64,000 nucleotides of DNA, taken from assembly GCA_963836265.1 (NCBI GenBank), contig CAWIIO010000005.1, positions 124,001-188,000 on the forward strand, read 5' to 3'. This DNA comes from CAIWHR01 sp963836265 (lineage in GTDB: Bacteria > Pseudomonadota > Gammaproteobacteria > Burkholderiales > Casimicrobiaceae). The notes beneath the pieces are model-generated. The model was not told the DNA's origin. It saw only the letters and a list, made by a program, of their open reading frames with translations, and did no database searches. A program made the translations under genes and the position numbers. This document shows, piece by piece, positions 18,226-26,521 of this stretch (position 1 is the stretch's first letter; each line of letters starts with the position of its first letter).

Positions 18226-18419
18226 AACCCCGGCGGGTAGGCGTTCGCCGCGCCGGTTCCCGCCCGCGCGCCAGGCGGCGCAGAGGGGAACGCTTCCGGC
18301 CGCCTCACGTGCGCCGTGTGGCGGTGTCGCTGGTGACGCTCGCCACCGTGCGCCGGTCGTCGTCGCCGAAGACGTGCGCCGTCGCGCTCGCACCCGACGA
18401 ATGCGCGGTCCCTGACCTG

Positions 18420-18629
18420 CTAATCGACGCCGATCATCACGCTGCTCGCCTTGATCAACACCTGCGCCGGGTTGCCCGCCGCAAGCTGCAGGTTCGCCGC
18501 CGCCGTCGTGCTGATGATGGCGACGACATCGATCCCGGGCGCGATCGACACCTTGACTTCGGTGCTGACGGGGCCTTTGACGACGTCAATGACGCTACCG
18601 GTGAAGTGATTGCGAGCGCTGATCTTCAT
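18420..18629 (-). CDS. Single-domain molbindin (TOBE/Mop) oxyanion-binding protein
   Basis: This 69-residue protein starts MKISARNHFTGSVIDVVKGP and continues with TEVKVSIAPGIDVVAIIST, the Mop/TOBE pattern. Such molbindins oligomerise in the cytoplasm and bind molybdate or tungstate for storage. The start at 18629 follows a GGAG-containing leader; a longer in-frame reading to 18821 overlaps tupA and is not family-like. It is the last gene of the tungstate uptake operon, so tungstate or molybdate buffering is the likely role. Confidence 0.88.
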   Translation of the reverse strand: MKISARNHFTGSVIDVVKGPVSTEVKVSIAPGIDVVAIISTTAAANLQLAAGNPAQVLIKASSVMIGVD

Positions 18630-18724
18630 GGCGAGCTCCTGACGAGAAAAGGGCGCGGCGGTGACCTGCGCGGGGCTGGGCGGCGGGCCATTGCAACGCT
18701 GCAGGGGTTGATGCCGGGGATCGT

Positions 18725-19552
18725 TCACGCGCCCGGCTGCCCGGCGTTGGGGAAGAAAAGCTGCTCGCCATTGACCTTGTACGCGGCGATCGCGTTCTGT
18801 CCTTCGGGCGAGATCACCCAATCGACGAACAGTTGGCCGAGGTCCTTCTTGACGCTCGGATGCTTGTCCGGGCTAACCAGCATTACGCCGTACTGGTTGA
18901 ACAAGCGCTTGTCGCCTTCGACCAGGATCACGAGGTCGCCGCGGTTCTTGAACGACAGCCACGTGCCGCGATCGGTCAGGATGTACGCGTTCATCGACGC
19001 GGCGGTATTGAGCGCCGGCCCCATGCCCTGACCCGTATCGCGGTACCACGGGCCCTTGGCCTTGTCGATGTCGACGCCCGCCGTTTTCCAGAGCTTGAGC
19101 TCCGCCATGTGCGTGCCACTTCGGTCGCCCCTGGAAACGAAAGGCGCTTTGGCCGATTCGAGCTTCCTGAGCGCCGCGACGATGTCCTTGCCGCCGCCGA
19201 CACCCGCCGGATCGGTCTTCGGCCCGACCAGGACGAAATCGTTGTACATCACCGGAAAGCGCTCGATGCCCTGACCGTCCGCGAGAAACTTCTCTTCGGC
19301 CGCGCGCGCGTGCACGAAAACCACGTCGGCATCGCCGTGCCGCGCAAGATCGAGCGCCTGCCCGGTGCCCAAGGCAACGACGTGCACCTTGACGCCCGTC
19401 TTTTGCTCGAACAAGGGAAGGATGTAGCCGAACAGTCCCGACTGCTCCGTCGACGTGGTCGAGGCGACCGTTATGAATCGTTCCTGGGCCTGCGCGCTCA
19501 TTGCGAGCAAAGCCAGGAACGCGCAAGCAAAGCTGCGGCGAGTGACTACCAT
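18725..19552 (-). CDS. tupA: Tungstate ABC transporter, substrate-binding protein
   Basis: This 275-residue periplasmic binding protein has a signal peptide (MVVTRRSFACAFLALLAMSA, cleavage near AQA-QE) and the TupA signature TVASTTSTEQSGLFGYILP, where the Thr/Ser cluster coordinates the oxyanion. Other features are FVSRGDRSGTHMAELKLWK and WYRDTGQGMGPALNTAASM. TupA proteins bind tungstate far more tightly than molybdate. The start overlaps the end of tupC by 7 bp. Gene order tupB-tupC-tupA-molbindin on the minus strand supports the assignment. Confidence 0.92.
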   Translation of the reverse strand: MVVTRRSFACAFLALLAMSAQAQERFITVASTTSTEQSGLFGYILPLFEQKTGVKVHVVALGTGQALDLARHGDADVVFVHARAAEEKFLADGQGIERFPVMYNDFVLVGPKTDPAGVGGGKDIVAALRKLESAKAPFVSRGDRSGTHMAELKLWKTAGVDIDKAKGPWYRDTGQGMGPALNTAASMNAYILTDRGTWLSFKNRGDLVILVEGDKRLFNQYGVMLVSPDKHPSVKKDLGQLFVDWVISPEGQNAIAAYKVNGEQLFFPNAGQPGA

Positions 19553-20277
19553 GGCAACTCTCCTTCCAGAAATTGGGCGGCGTCGCGCGACGCCGGATGC
19601 TTGAAGAATCGGTCCGCCGGCGCTCGCTCGGACAAACGCCCCTGGTGAAGGAACAGAATTTCGTCACCGAGCCGTCGCGCCTGACCGAGATTGTGCGTGA
19701 CCATCACGATCTTGGTCCCGTCCGCGTGCATCGCGGCGATGACCTTCTCGATCTCGTGGGTCGCGCCGGGATCGAGATTCGCCGTCGGCTCGTCGAGAAA
19801 CAGTACTTCGGGCGCAAGCGCCCAGGCGCGAGCGAGCGCGAGCCGCTGCTGCTCGCCGCCCGAAAGCACCCGGGCAGGGTGACTCGCGACGCGTTCCAGC
19901 CCGACTTTCCGCAGCGCTTCCAGCGCCCGGGACACTCGCCAGGTGTAGGGCACCCCGGCCAGTGCCAGTGCGTACGTGATGTTGGCGAGCGCCGTTCGGC
20001 GCAGCAGCACGGGCCGCTGGAAGACCATCGCCTGCCGACGCGGTTCGCGGGGCGCTTCGGGTGACGTCCAGGTGATCCGACCCGACGTCGGACGAAGCAG
20101 CCCGTGGCAAAGACGCAGCAGGACGCTCTTGCCGGCGCCGTTCGGGCCGATGATGAGCGTGCGCGGACCCGCCTCGAGCCGCAGCGATATGCCCTCGATG
20201 ATCCGCTTGGTTCCGATCGCGAACACCACCTGGTCGAGGGTGAGCGGGAGCAACGACGGCGGGACGCGCAAGTCCAT
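19546..20277 (-). CDS. tupC: Tungstate ABC transporter, ATP-binding subunit
   Basis: This 243-residue ABC ATPase has Walker A GPNGAGKSVLLRL, a Q-loop in VFQRPVLLRRTA, signature LSGGEQQRLALARAWA, Walker B EVLFLDEPTANLD and the switch His in MVTHNLGQARRLG. It powers oxyanion import through TupB. The start MDLRVPPSLLPLTLDQ at 20277 is directly after the tupB stop (2-bp gap); longer readings run through tupB in another frame and are rejected. Confidence 0.93.
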   Translation of the reverse strand: MDLRVPPSLLPLTLDQVVFAIGTKRIIEGISLRLEAGPRTLIIGPNGAGKSVLLRLCHGLLRPTSGRITWTSPEAPREPRRQAMVFQRPVLLRRTALANITYALALAGVPYTWRVSRALEALRKVGLERVASHPARVLSGGEQQRLALARAWALAPEVLFLDEPTANLDPGATHEIEKVIAAMHADGTKIVMVTHNLGQARRLGDEILFLHQGRLSERAPADRFFKHPASRDAAQFLEGELPW

Positions 20278-20279
20278 GT

Positions 20280-20984
20280 TCACCCGTAGCGCCGCTGCGC
20301 CGTCTCCTTGACGATGTAGGCGGCGGCATTGAGCGCAAGGACGATCGCCAGCAGAATCATGCCGAGCCCCAGCGCCAGCGGCAGGTCGCCCTTGCTCGTT
20401 TCGAGCGCGATGGCGGTGGTCATCATCCGGGTGACGCCGTTGATGTTGCCGCCGACGATCATCACGGCGCCCACCTCGGCGGCAGCGCGTCCGAAGCCCG
20501 CCAGGACGATGGTGAGCAGCGAAAAGCGCAGGTCCCACAGCAGGGCAGCCGCGGCACCGAACGGGGTCTCCCCCAGCGAGCGCAATTGCTCCCGATATTC
20601 GTGCCAGGCGTCCTCGACGACTTGACGCGACAGCGCGGCCACGATGGGCGCGATCAGGATCGCCTGCGCAATGACCATCGCAGCCGGAGTGAACAGCAGG
20701 CCCGCCGAGCCCAGCGGTCCGGCGCGCGAAAGCAGCAAATACACGAGCAAGCCGACGACGACGGGCGGGAGCCCCATCAACGCGTTGAGGACGACGATCA
20801 CCGCCCGGCGTCCCGGAACCCGGCTTACCGCGACAGCGGCCCCGATGGGGAGCCCGATCACGGAAGCGATTGCGACTGCGGTCAAACTCACCCGCAGACT
20901 CAGGAGCACGATCTCGACCAGCTTTCGGTCGGCGCTCGTGACGAGCTCGACGGCCTGGACGGCGGCTTGCGACAGACTGTTCAC
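20280..20984 (-). CDS. tupB: Tungstate ABC transporter, permease
   Basis: This 234-residue inner-membrane protein has about five or six membrane segments. The EAA-type loop is seen as YREQLRSLGETPFGAAAALL and the membrane core as AAAEVGAVMIVGGNINGVTR. This matches TupB/ModB-like permeases. It is the first gene of the operon, with the 186-bp divergent region at 20985-21170 upstream. Confidence 0.92.
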   Translation of the reverse strand: MNSLSQAAVQAVELVTSADRKLVEIVLLSLRVSLTAVAIASVIGLPIGAAVAVSRVPGRRAVIVVLNALMGLPPVVVGLLVYLLLSRAGPLGSAGLLFTPAAMVIAQAILIAPIVAALSRQVVEDAWHEYREQLRSLGETPFGAAAALLWDLRFSLLTIVLAGFGRAAAEVGAVMIVGGNINGVTRMMTTAIALETSKGDLPLALGLGMILLAIVLALNAAAYIVKETAQRRYG

Positions 20985-21170
20985 GGGCAGCGTGTGCTGG
21001 ATGGCGGATCGTGGGGAGGCCCGATGCGATCTGGAAACGCCGCCCGGAACGGTGTTGAGCGGAGTTCAACGCCGGCGCCAATTAGGCAAAAACATGCATA
21101 ATAGGCGCTTGCGCAAGAATTGGATGATAGAGGCCTTTGGCAAACCGGTGAATATGCACGAATCGACATA
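20985..21170. promoter_or_regulatory. Divergent control region of the tungstate operon and its regulator
   Basis: This AT-richer island separates tupB (minus) from the regulator (plus). It holds GTTGA/TCAAC (about 21055-21070), CCAATT (about 21079) matched by AATTGG (21117-21122), the palindrome TTGCGCAA, and two related strings, CATAATAGGC and CATAATGCGGC, the second touching the regulator's ATG. These are plausible regulator sites. No match to the classic E. coli ModE box is evident. Promoter hexamers cannot be placed with confidence. Confidence 0.45.
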
Positions 21171-22235
21171 ATGCGGCTCACGCCGACGATTGGCTGGGTC
21201 GAGGGCGGGCGCGCCGATGCGGCGCTCGACCTGCGCACGGTGCCGTTACTGCGAGCGATCGCCGAGCACGGCACGCTGACGGCCGCCGCGGCGGCCGTCA
21301 GCGTGTCGTACCGCTGGGCGTGGGGCCTCGTCGATGACCTCGAGCGCCGCGTCGGCGCTCCGCTGGTCATGCTGCAGCGCGGTCGCGGTGCGCGGCTCAC
21401 GCCATTGGGCGAACGGCTGCTTGCCGCCGACGCCGCGGCGCGGTCGCTGCTGCACGCGCACCGGCGCGACCTCGTGCTCGACCCGCGGACGGCGACGAGG
21501 GCGGGGCCCGGCATGCGTCGCCTCTCGATCGCCGCGAGTCACGACATGGCGCTCGGCGAGTTGCGCGAAGCCTGGCGCGCAAACGACGCGATCGACCTCG
21601 AATTCCACGGCAGCGCCGCGAGCCTCGCGCGCTACGCCGAAGGTGCGGTCGACATCGCCGGATTCCACGTCGCGCAGCACCGGCAGGGGGGCCGCGAAAT
21701 CCTGCTCTCGCTGCTGCGTCCCGGCCGCGATGCCGCGATCCGATTCCTGCACCGGACGCAGGGAATGATCGTGCCGCGCGGCAATCCCCGGCGCGTGCAG
21801 GCGCTGCGCGACCTCGCGGCCAAACGGCTGCGCTTTGTCAATCGGCAGCCCGGTTCCGGTACGCGCATCCTGCTCGATCGGCTGCTGGTCGCCGCTGGCC
21901 TTCCTGCCGCCGGTATTTCCGGCTATACGAATGAGGAATTCACGCATGCGGCCGTCGCCGCCACCGTCGCGGCCGGCAAGGCAGATGCAGGATTCGGGCT
22001 CCAGGCTGCGGCGACGGTGTTCGGGCTCGACTTCGTGCCGGTCGCGGCGGAGAGCTATCTCTTCGCCTGCCGGCGGCGCGCCGTCGACTCCGCCGCAGTC
22101 GCGGCCTTTCGCAGGCTTCTCGCCGACGACGAAACGCGCGAAACGATCGATCGCCTGGCTGGCTATGCGCTCGATCAACCGGGCTCGCTCGCCGAGCTGG
22201 CGCGCAAGCCCGGCGGCGAAGTCGTGCTCCTGTGA
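21171..22235 (+). CDS. ModE-type HTH regulator with a periplasmic-binding-protein-like sensor domain
   Basis: This 354-residue protein has an N-terminal winged helix like ModE/LysR (~20-100: LLRAIAEHGTLTAAAAAVSV, YRWAWGLVDDLERRVGAPLV, GRGARLTPLGERLL). A PBP-like domain (~120-335) follows, with MIVPRGNPRRVQALRDLAAK and FVNRQPGSGTRILLDRLL, as in regulators near molybdate/tungstate transporters. It probably senses the oxyanion or a cofactor product and controls the divergent tupBCA operon. The start MRLTPTIGWVEGG at 21171 fits better than the upstream Met at 21120. Whether it represses or activates is not visible. Confidence 0.82.
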   Translation: MRLTPTIGWVEGGRADAALDLRTVPLLRAIAEHGTLTAAAAAVSVSYRWAWGLVDDLERRVGAPLVMLQRGRGARLTPLGERLLAADAAARSLLHAHRRDLVLDPRTATRAGPGMRRLSIAASHDMALGELREAWRANDAIDLEFHGSAASLARYAEGAVDIAGFHVAQHRQGGREILLSLLRPGRDAAIRFLHRTQGMIVPRGNPRRVQALRDLAAKRLRFVNRQPGSGTRILLDRLLVAAGLPAAGISGYTNEEFTHAAVAATVAAGKADAGFGLQAAATVFGLDFVPVAAESYLFACRRRAVDSAAVAAFRRLLADDETRETIDRLAGYALDQPGSLAELARKPGGEVVLL

Positions 22236-22241
22236 ACCGCT

Positions 22242-23258
22242 TCAGCGTTCGACGCTGCGCCCGTAGAACGGATACTGCGGATCGCTGTAGCCCGGCGTCG
22301 ACGGATGGCCCGGCTTCACCAGCGCGTCGACGAGCGCCTCGTCTTCCGCGTGCCACGAGGTGCCGATCGCGTCGACATAGTCCTGCCATTGCGCGAGCGT
22401 CCGCGGACCCGCGATCACCGAGGTGACGATCGCATTGGCCCACAGCCACGCGAGCGCGAACTCGATGGGCGTGCGACCCGTCTTCTCGGCGTGCGCCTTC
22501 AGCGTCTCGGCGACCGCGAACGATTCGGCGCGGAACTCGGTCTCCATCATCCGTGGATCCTTGCGCCCGCCACGCGAGTCCTGCGGCGTCACGCCGCTGG
22601 CGTACTTGCCCGTGAGCACGCCGCGCGCGATCGGCGAATACGGCGCGACGCCGAGGCCGTAGTAATCGCACGCCGGGAGGATCTCCACTTCCGGCATCCG
22701 ATTGAGCAGGTTGTAGTACGGCTGGCAGACGACCGGCAGCGGCACGCCCTGCGCCTCGCATTCGGCGACGACCTCGGCAATGCGCCAGCCGCGGTAATTG
22801 GAGACGCCGAAGTAGCGGACCTTGCCGCTGCGAATGAGGTCGCCGATCGCGCCGACGGTCTCGGCGAGCGGCGTGTCGAGGTCGTCTTTGTGCAGGTAGT
22901 AGACGTCGATGTGATCGGTGCCGAGACGGCGCAGGCTTTCGTCGCACGCCTGCAGGATCCACCGCCGCGACAGGCCGCCGTCGTGCGGCTTGCCGGCGAG
23001 CGGGTTGCCGACCTTGGTCGCGAGGATCCATCGCCTCCGGTGCGCCTTGATCGCGGCGCCGACGATCTGCTCCGACTGACCATTGCCGTACGCGTCGGCC
23101 GTGTCGATGAAATTGATCCCGGACTCGTACGCGGCGTCGACGATGCGCTGGGCCTCGGCCGCGTCGGTGCGGTCCCCGAACATCATCGTGCCGAGGCAAA
23201 CCGGAGAGACCTCGAGGCCGCTCGTCCCGAGTCGCCTGTATTCGATTTTCGTGGCCAT
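22242..23258 (-). CDS. Aldo/keto reductase
   Basis: This 338-residue NAD(P)H-dependent reductase has a TIM barrel. It opens YRRLGTSGLEVSPVCLGTMM and has the catalytic Asp/Tyr in FIDTADAYGNGQSEQIVG, Lys in ILATKVGNP and His in VYYLHKDDLDTPL. The NADP-binding end IAGPRTLAQWQDYVDA is also present. The start at 23258 shares one base with the stop of the DSD-like gene (TGATG), making it the last gene of an operon with the HPPD-like and DSD-like genes. It may reduce or oxidise a carbonyl intermediate of the same pathway; the substrate is unknown. Confidence 0.88.
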   Translation of the reverse strand: MATKIEYRRLGTSGLEVSPVCLGTMMFGDRTDAAEAQRIVDAAYESGINFIDTADAYGNGQSEQIVGAAIKAHRRRWILATKVGNPLAGKPHDGGLSRRWILQACDESLRRLGTDHIDVYYLHKDDLDTPLAETVGAIGDLIRSGKVRYFGVSNYRGWRIAEVVAECEAQGVPLPVVCQPYYNLLNRMPEVEILPACDYYGLGVAPYSPIARGVLTGKYASGVTPQDSRGGRKDPRMMETEFRAESFAVAETLKAHAEKTGRTPIEFALAWLWANAIVTSVIAGPRTLAQWQDYVDAIGTSWHAEDEALVDALVKPGHPSTPGYSDPQYPFYGRSVER

Positions 23259-24148
23259 CAGGTATCGGCCGCGGGCCGCAGGCGTTCCATGTGGGGGACC
23301 GGCAGCGCTCGCCGCAGCACGGTCTCCCCCAGCCACAACGCGGCGCCTTGCGCGCGCTGGGCGACCGCGTCAGGGGGCAGTTGGCGATAGTCGTCGTTGT
23401 AGACGTCGAAGCTGTAGTCGCCGTAATAGCCGATCCGGTCGAGCTTGGTCACGAGATCCGCAACCGGCTCGCTGTGGACGCCCTCGCCGGGGAAGACGCG
23501 GAAATGCTTCGCCGTCGCGGCCTGCTCTTCCGCCGAGCGGATTTCCGTCCACATGAAGTCGGAAAGCTGAACGAGGCTCAGGAGCTCCGGATCGACCTCG
23601 TCCAGAAGATCGAGCGAAGCATGCGCCGCGAGCGTGTCGAACGAATCGATGGCGAGGCCCAGATTCGGGCAATTCGCCCGGCCGACAACCTCCCATGCCG
23701 TCGCGAGGTCGCGGACGGTCCGGCTGGACGGCGTGCCCTTGAAAGCGATCCGGATGCCGAGCGGTATCGCCAGCACCGAAAGCTTGTGCAGATCGCCCGC
23801 GATCACGTCGGGGTCGCGGTCGGCGTGCGTCGACGTCGACGCCTCGACCAGAAGCAGCCGCGAGCCGATCGCGTTGCACACTTCGAGCATCGCCTTCGCG
23901 ATGTCGACCTTGTACGCATGAAGGTGGCCGGTCAGCCCCTCGAAATCGCGCAGCGCCTGGTAGCCGGTCACGCGCAGGCCGGACTCGGCGATGACCCTGA
24001 CGGCGGCCGCCGCGCCTTGCGGGTGCGCGACCACATCGGCCGCGGAGATCATCACCTGCGCGAAACCCGCTTTGCGAATCGCTGCGAGCTTGGCCTCGAG
24101 CGAACCCGCAAGCGACGCGGTGTCCATGCCGAAATCGGTGAAGTTCAT
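23258..24148 (-). CDS. TIM-barrel isomerase/dehydratase, 3-dehydroshikimate dehydratase-like
   Basis: This 296-residue AP-endonuclease-2/sugar-phosphate-isomerase fold protein has segments DTASLAGSLEAKLAAIRKAG, LLLVEASTSTHADRD, NLGLAIDSFDTLAAH, LLSLVQLSDFMW and FRVFPGEGVHSEPV. They supply a Glu/Asp/Gln/Glu set placed as in the metal site of 3-dehydroshikimate dehydratases. In pseudomonad QuiC the equivalent domain is fused to an HPPD-like domain; here that partner is the separate upstream gene, overlapping by 4 bp. The expected reaction would be 3-dehydroshikimate to protocatechuate. Another cyclitol or keto-sugar dehydratase is possible, since the residue match was made by eye. Confidence 0.7.
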   Translation of the reverse strand: MNFTDFGMDTASLAGSLEAKLAAIRKAGFAQVMISAADVVAHPQGAAAAVRVIAESGLRVTGYQALRDFEGLTGHLHAYKVDIAKAMLEVCNAIGSRLLLVEASTSTHADRDPDVIAGDLHKLSVLAIPLGIRIAFKGTPSSRTVRDLATAWEVVGRANCPNLGLAIDSFDTLAAHASLDLLDEVDPELLSLVQLSDFMWTEIRSAEEQAATAKHFRVFPGEGVHSEPVADLVTKLDRIGYYGDYSFDVYNDDYRQLPPDAVAQRAQGAALWLGETVLRRALPVPHMERLRPAADT

Positions 24149-25044
24149 AGGCGCGCCGAATCCGTCGCACTGTCGTTGTGCACGAGCTCGAACATCACGC
24201 TGCCGAGATAGGGCCGCGTCAGCGCGCCGCGCTCGGACGAGTGGACCTCGCCGGAGGCGATGAATTCGATGCCTCGCTTCTCCAGCGCCGCCACCGCCGC
24301 CATCACGTCGGACGTGCCGAGACCGATGCGCTGCAGCTGCTCCTCCCACGGAACGTCGGTCGCGGCCTCGTCCGGGTCGATCAATTGCAGGAAGAATTGC
24401 TTGCAGGGGCTCCGCAGCAACAGACCCTTGGGCATGATCCCGAAACGGATCCGGTTCGGCAGCGGCGTGAAGCCGAAAATGCGCGAATAGAACTCGATCC
24501 AGTCGGGCGTCCGGCCGGCGCCGACGTACTGGACGATGCCGAAGAAGCCGAGGCCGGCAATCGCGGGCGGATCGCGGTCCACCGAAGGAATCGCGCGGAA
24601 ATCGATGTCGTAGATCGAGAACTCGGTGTAGCGGTCGACGAAATAGATGAGGCTCTCGCCGACGCCGTGGATTGCCGGAATGTTGAGCTCCATCGGCGCG
24701 GCGCGAACGGGAATCTCCCAGCCGCCCAGATCGAGCGCGCGGCGAAATGCGACGTTCGCGTCGCGCACGCGCACGGCGAACGCGGAGAGCACCGGCCGCT
24801 CGACCGGCTGCACCGTGCGGGGCACGTCTGCGGGCTGCGCATTGACGATGAGGTTCATCGTCCCCTGGCGGTAGAGCTCGACCTCGCGCGAGCGGTGGCG
24901 CGCGATCGGGCGGAACCCCATCATCTCCAGCACGCCGCCCAGCGCCTGCGGCTTCGAGGTCGCGAACTCGATGAACTCGATGCCGTCGAAGCCGAGCGGG
25001 TTTAGGGGTTCGGGGACCGACTCGCGGTCCATCACATTCGTCAT
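24145..25044 (-). CDS. HPPD-like VOC protein, partner domain of the dehydroshikimate dehydratase
   Basis: This 299-residue two-module vicinal-oxygen-chelate protein resembles 4-hydroxyphenylpyruvate dioxygenase and the C-terminal domain of QuiC. It opens NPLGFDGIEFIEFATSKPQA and has RHRSREVELYRQGTMNLIVN, IVQYVGAGRTPDWIEFYSRI and YLGSVMFELVHND. Aligned by eye to HPPD, the first iron His position reads Gln (IVQYVG), the second reads Arg (LQRIGLGTSDV), and only the Glu (FEL) is kept. It is therefore unlikely to be an iron dioxygenase. Its stop overlaps the DSD-like start (ATGA), implying coupled translation. A structural or regulatory role is inferred. Confidence 0.75.
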   Translation of the reverse strand: MTNVMDRESVPEPLNPLGFDGIEFIEFATSKPQALGGVLEMMGFRPIARHRSREVELYRQGTMNLIVNAQPADVPRTVQPVERPVLSAFAVRVRDANVAFRRALDLGGWEIPVRAAPMELNIPAIHGVGESLIYFVDRYTEFSIYDIDFRAIPSVDRDPPAIAGLGFFGIVQYVGAGRTPDWIEFYSRIFGFTPLPNRIRFGIMPKGLLLRSPCKQFFLQLIDPDEAATDVPWEEQLQRIGLGTSDVMAAVAALEKRGIEFIASGEVHSSERGALTRPYLGSVMFELVHNDSATDSARL

Positions 25045-25149
25045 CGCGATTCCCTGTCTACTGGCGGTGGCGCGGGAGCACGCCGGGCGGCGGCATGATC
25101 ATAGCCTACCGTGGATCACCTCGACACGGTCCCGCCGATGCGACGCAAA

Positions 25150-26037
25150 TCAAGGCAGCAGCAGCGAACCCAGCTCCATCGCCGCTTCCTGCAGCGGCTG
25201 GAAGAAACGCTCGGCCATGTCGTTTCGCGGCACGAGGCGCCCCTGCAGGATGACGTTGATGCCCGCCACGTAGTGGCCGCCGGCATCGCGTACCGGAACG
25301 GCGAGCGAGCACAGCCGCGGCTCCATCTGCTGGCTCGCGAAAGCGTACCCCGACTCCCGCACGGCATCGAGGACCGCAAGGAGCTTCGGGACCGAGCTGG
25401 GTGTGTATTCGGTATAGGGGTGGAGCTTCACGCGGGCCAGGTAATCGTTCAATTCGCTCTGCGGCAAATGCGCGAGCATCACATGGCCGACCGACGTGCA
25501 GTAGGCGGGGAGCCGCCGGCCGACGTTCAACTGCGGGGACATGATCCGCGACGACGTCGAGCGGGCGAGGTAGACAATCTCGTCGCCGTCGAGGGTTGCG
25601 AGCGAGCACGCTTCGCGCAGCGATTCACCGAGGCGATCGAGCACCGGCTGCGCCAACACGGCGATCGGCGACGCCGAAAGATAGGCGTGACTGAACGACA
25701 GAACGCGCGGGCGCAGGTAGAAGCGGCGATGTTCGTCCATCGCCGCGAAGCCGAGCTTCGACAGCGTGTGCAGGCTGCGTCGGGCGGCCGCACGCGGAAT
25801 TCCCGTGCGATGGCTGACTTGCGCGATCGACATCCGCCGCCGTTTGTCGGAGAGCGCCAGCAACACGGCAAGCCCGCGCGCCAGCGCGGTGACGAAATCC
25901 GGGTCGTCGCCAAAGCGCGCGATCGTATCGGCCGGTACCGCGTCGGGGTCGGTGAATGCGGCCGGCTTGGGAAGGGGCGCTCGGATCGACGTCGCCTCGA
26001 TCGGTGCTTCCCGTACCGCTCCCGTGTCTCTTGCCAT
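25150..26037 (-). CDS. IclR-family transcriptional regulator (PcaR/PobR-like)
   Basis: This 295-residue regulator has an N-terminal winged helix (GLAVLLALSDKRRRMSIAQV, TGIPRAAARRSLHTLSKLG) and an IclR effector domain (LGESLREACSLATLDGDEIV, LPAYCTSVGHVMLAHLPQSE, and VPVRDAGGHYVAGINVILQG). It has the 'pca regulon' character common in controllers of aromatic and hydroaromatic acid catabolism. The start at 26037 (MARDTGAV) is preferred; 26112 is an alternative. It precedes the HPPD-like/DSD-like/AKR genes on the same strand and faces the aldehyde dehydrogenase gene across 484 bp, so it probably controls both directions. Confidence 0.88.
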   Translation of the reverse strand: MARDTGAVREAPIEATSIRAPLPKPAAFTDPDAVPADTIARFGDDPDFVTALARGLAVLLALSDKRRRMSIAQVSHRTGIPRAAARRSLHTLSKLGFAAMDEHRRFYLRPRVLSFSHAYLSASPIAVLAQPVLDRLGESLREACSLATLDGDEIVYLARSTSSRIMSPQLNVGRRLPAYCTSVGHVMLAHLPQSELNDYLARVKLHPYTEYTPSSVPKLLAVLDAVRESGYAFASQQMEPRLCSLAVPVRDAGGHYVAGINVILQGRLVPRNDMAERFFQPLQEAAMELGSLLLP

Positions 26038-26521
26038 GGAGGGTGCCTTTCCAGTTGCCGAGCGGAAACCAACCTGCCTCGAAATCCGGCTTGTCGGGCG
26101 ACAAGCGACCATCGAGAGAGAGTTTCCGCCCCGGTGGTTCGCAGAATAGCCGAAAATCCGGCTCTAATGCGTACGTTATGGGCGCTAGTCGCACAGTTTG
26201 CCGCTCTGCGCCCTTGACCGGGTGGTTCCGCAAATTTATTGTTGAGCCGTCGATCGCAAGTACGTCCGGGTCGACCGCTAGGGCCCAAAAAGCAACCAAA
26301 CGCTGGCGCTTCTCCCCGCTCGAAGAGACATGGGTCGGAACGGACTGCCCCAAATGCGGGGTTGAGGAACCCGAAGAAAGGTGGGCGCAGGGGCGCAGCC
26401 ACGAGCCCATTAGACGTGATGAAAGGCGAAAACCCCTAACCCCGATCGATGTCGAGAACAGCCAATCGCCGGACCACAGGTGCAGCACCTACCGACTGGC
26501 GCTTAAGCAAGAGGACCCGTT
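26038..26521. promoter_or_regulatory. Long divergent intergenic region between iclR and the aldehyde dehydrogenase gene
   Basis: No gene is supported in these 484 bp. It contains a perfect inverted repeat GCTTGTC-GGGC-GACAAGC (26089-26106), a pair of direct repeats CCGGTGGTTCGCAGAAT (26131-26147) and CCGGGTGGTTCCGCAAAT (26219-26236), and two copies of GAAA(A)TCCGGCT (26081-26091, 26152-26163). These are candidate IclR-type operators. The part from about 26240 to 26510 has lower GC than its surroundings and reads open on both strands for 60 codons or more, but resembles no protein I know. It may be a leader or a remnant. Confidence 0.45.

Noticed and set aside
26239..26439. 66-codon basic frame in the iclR/aldehyde dehydrogenase spacer
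   Set aside because: No ribosome site, no family pattern, and overlapping open frames on the other strand.
25625..26488. Minus-strand frame reaching from iclR into the divergent spacer
   Set aside because: Out of frame with iclR over most of its length; the part in the spacer has no recognised homology, so no gene is called.
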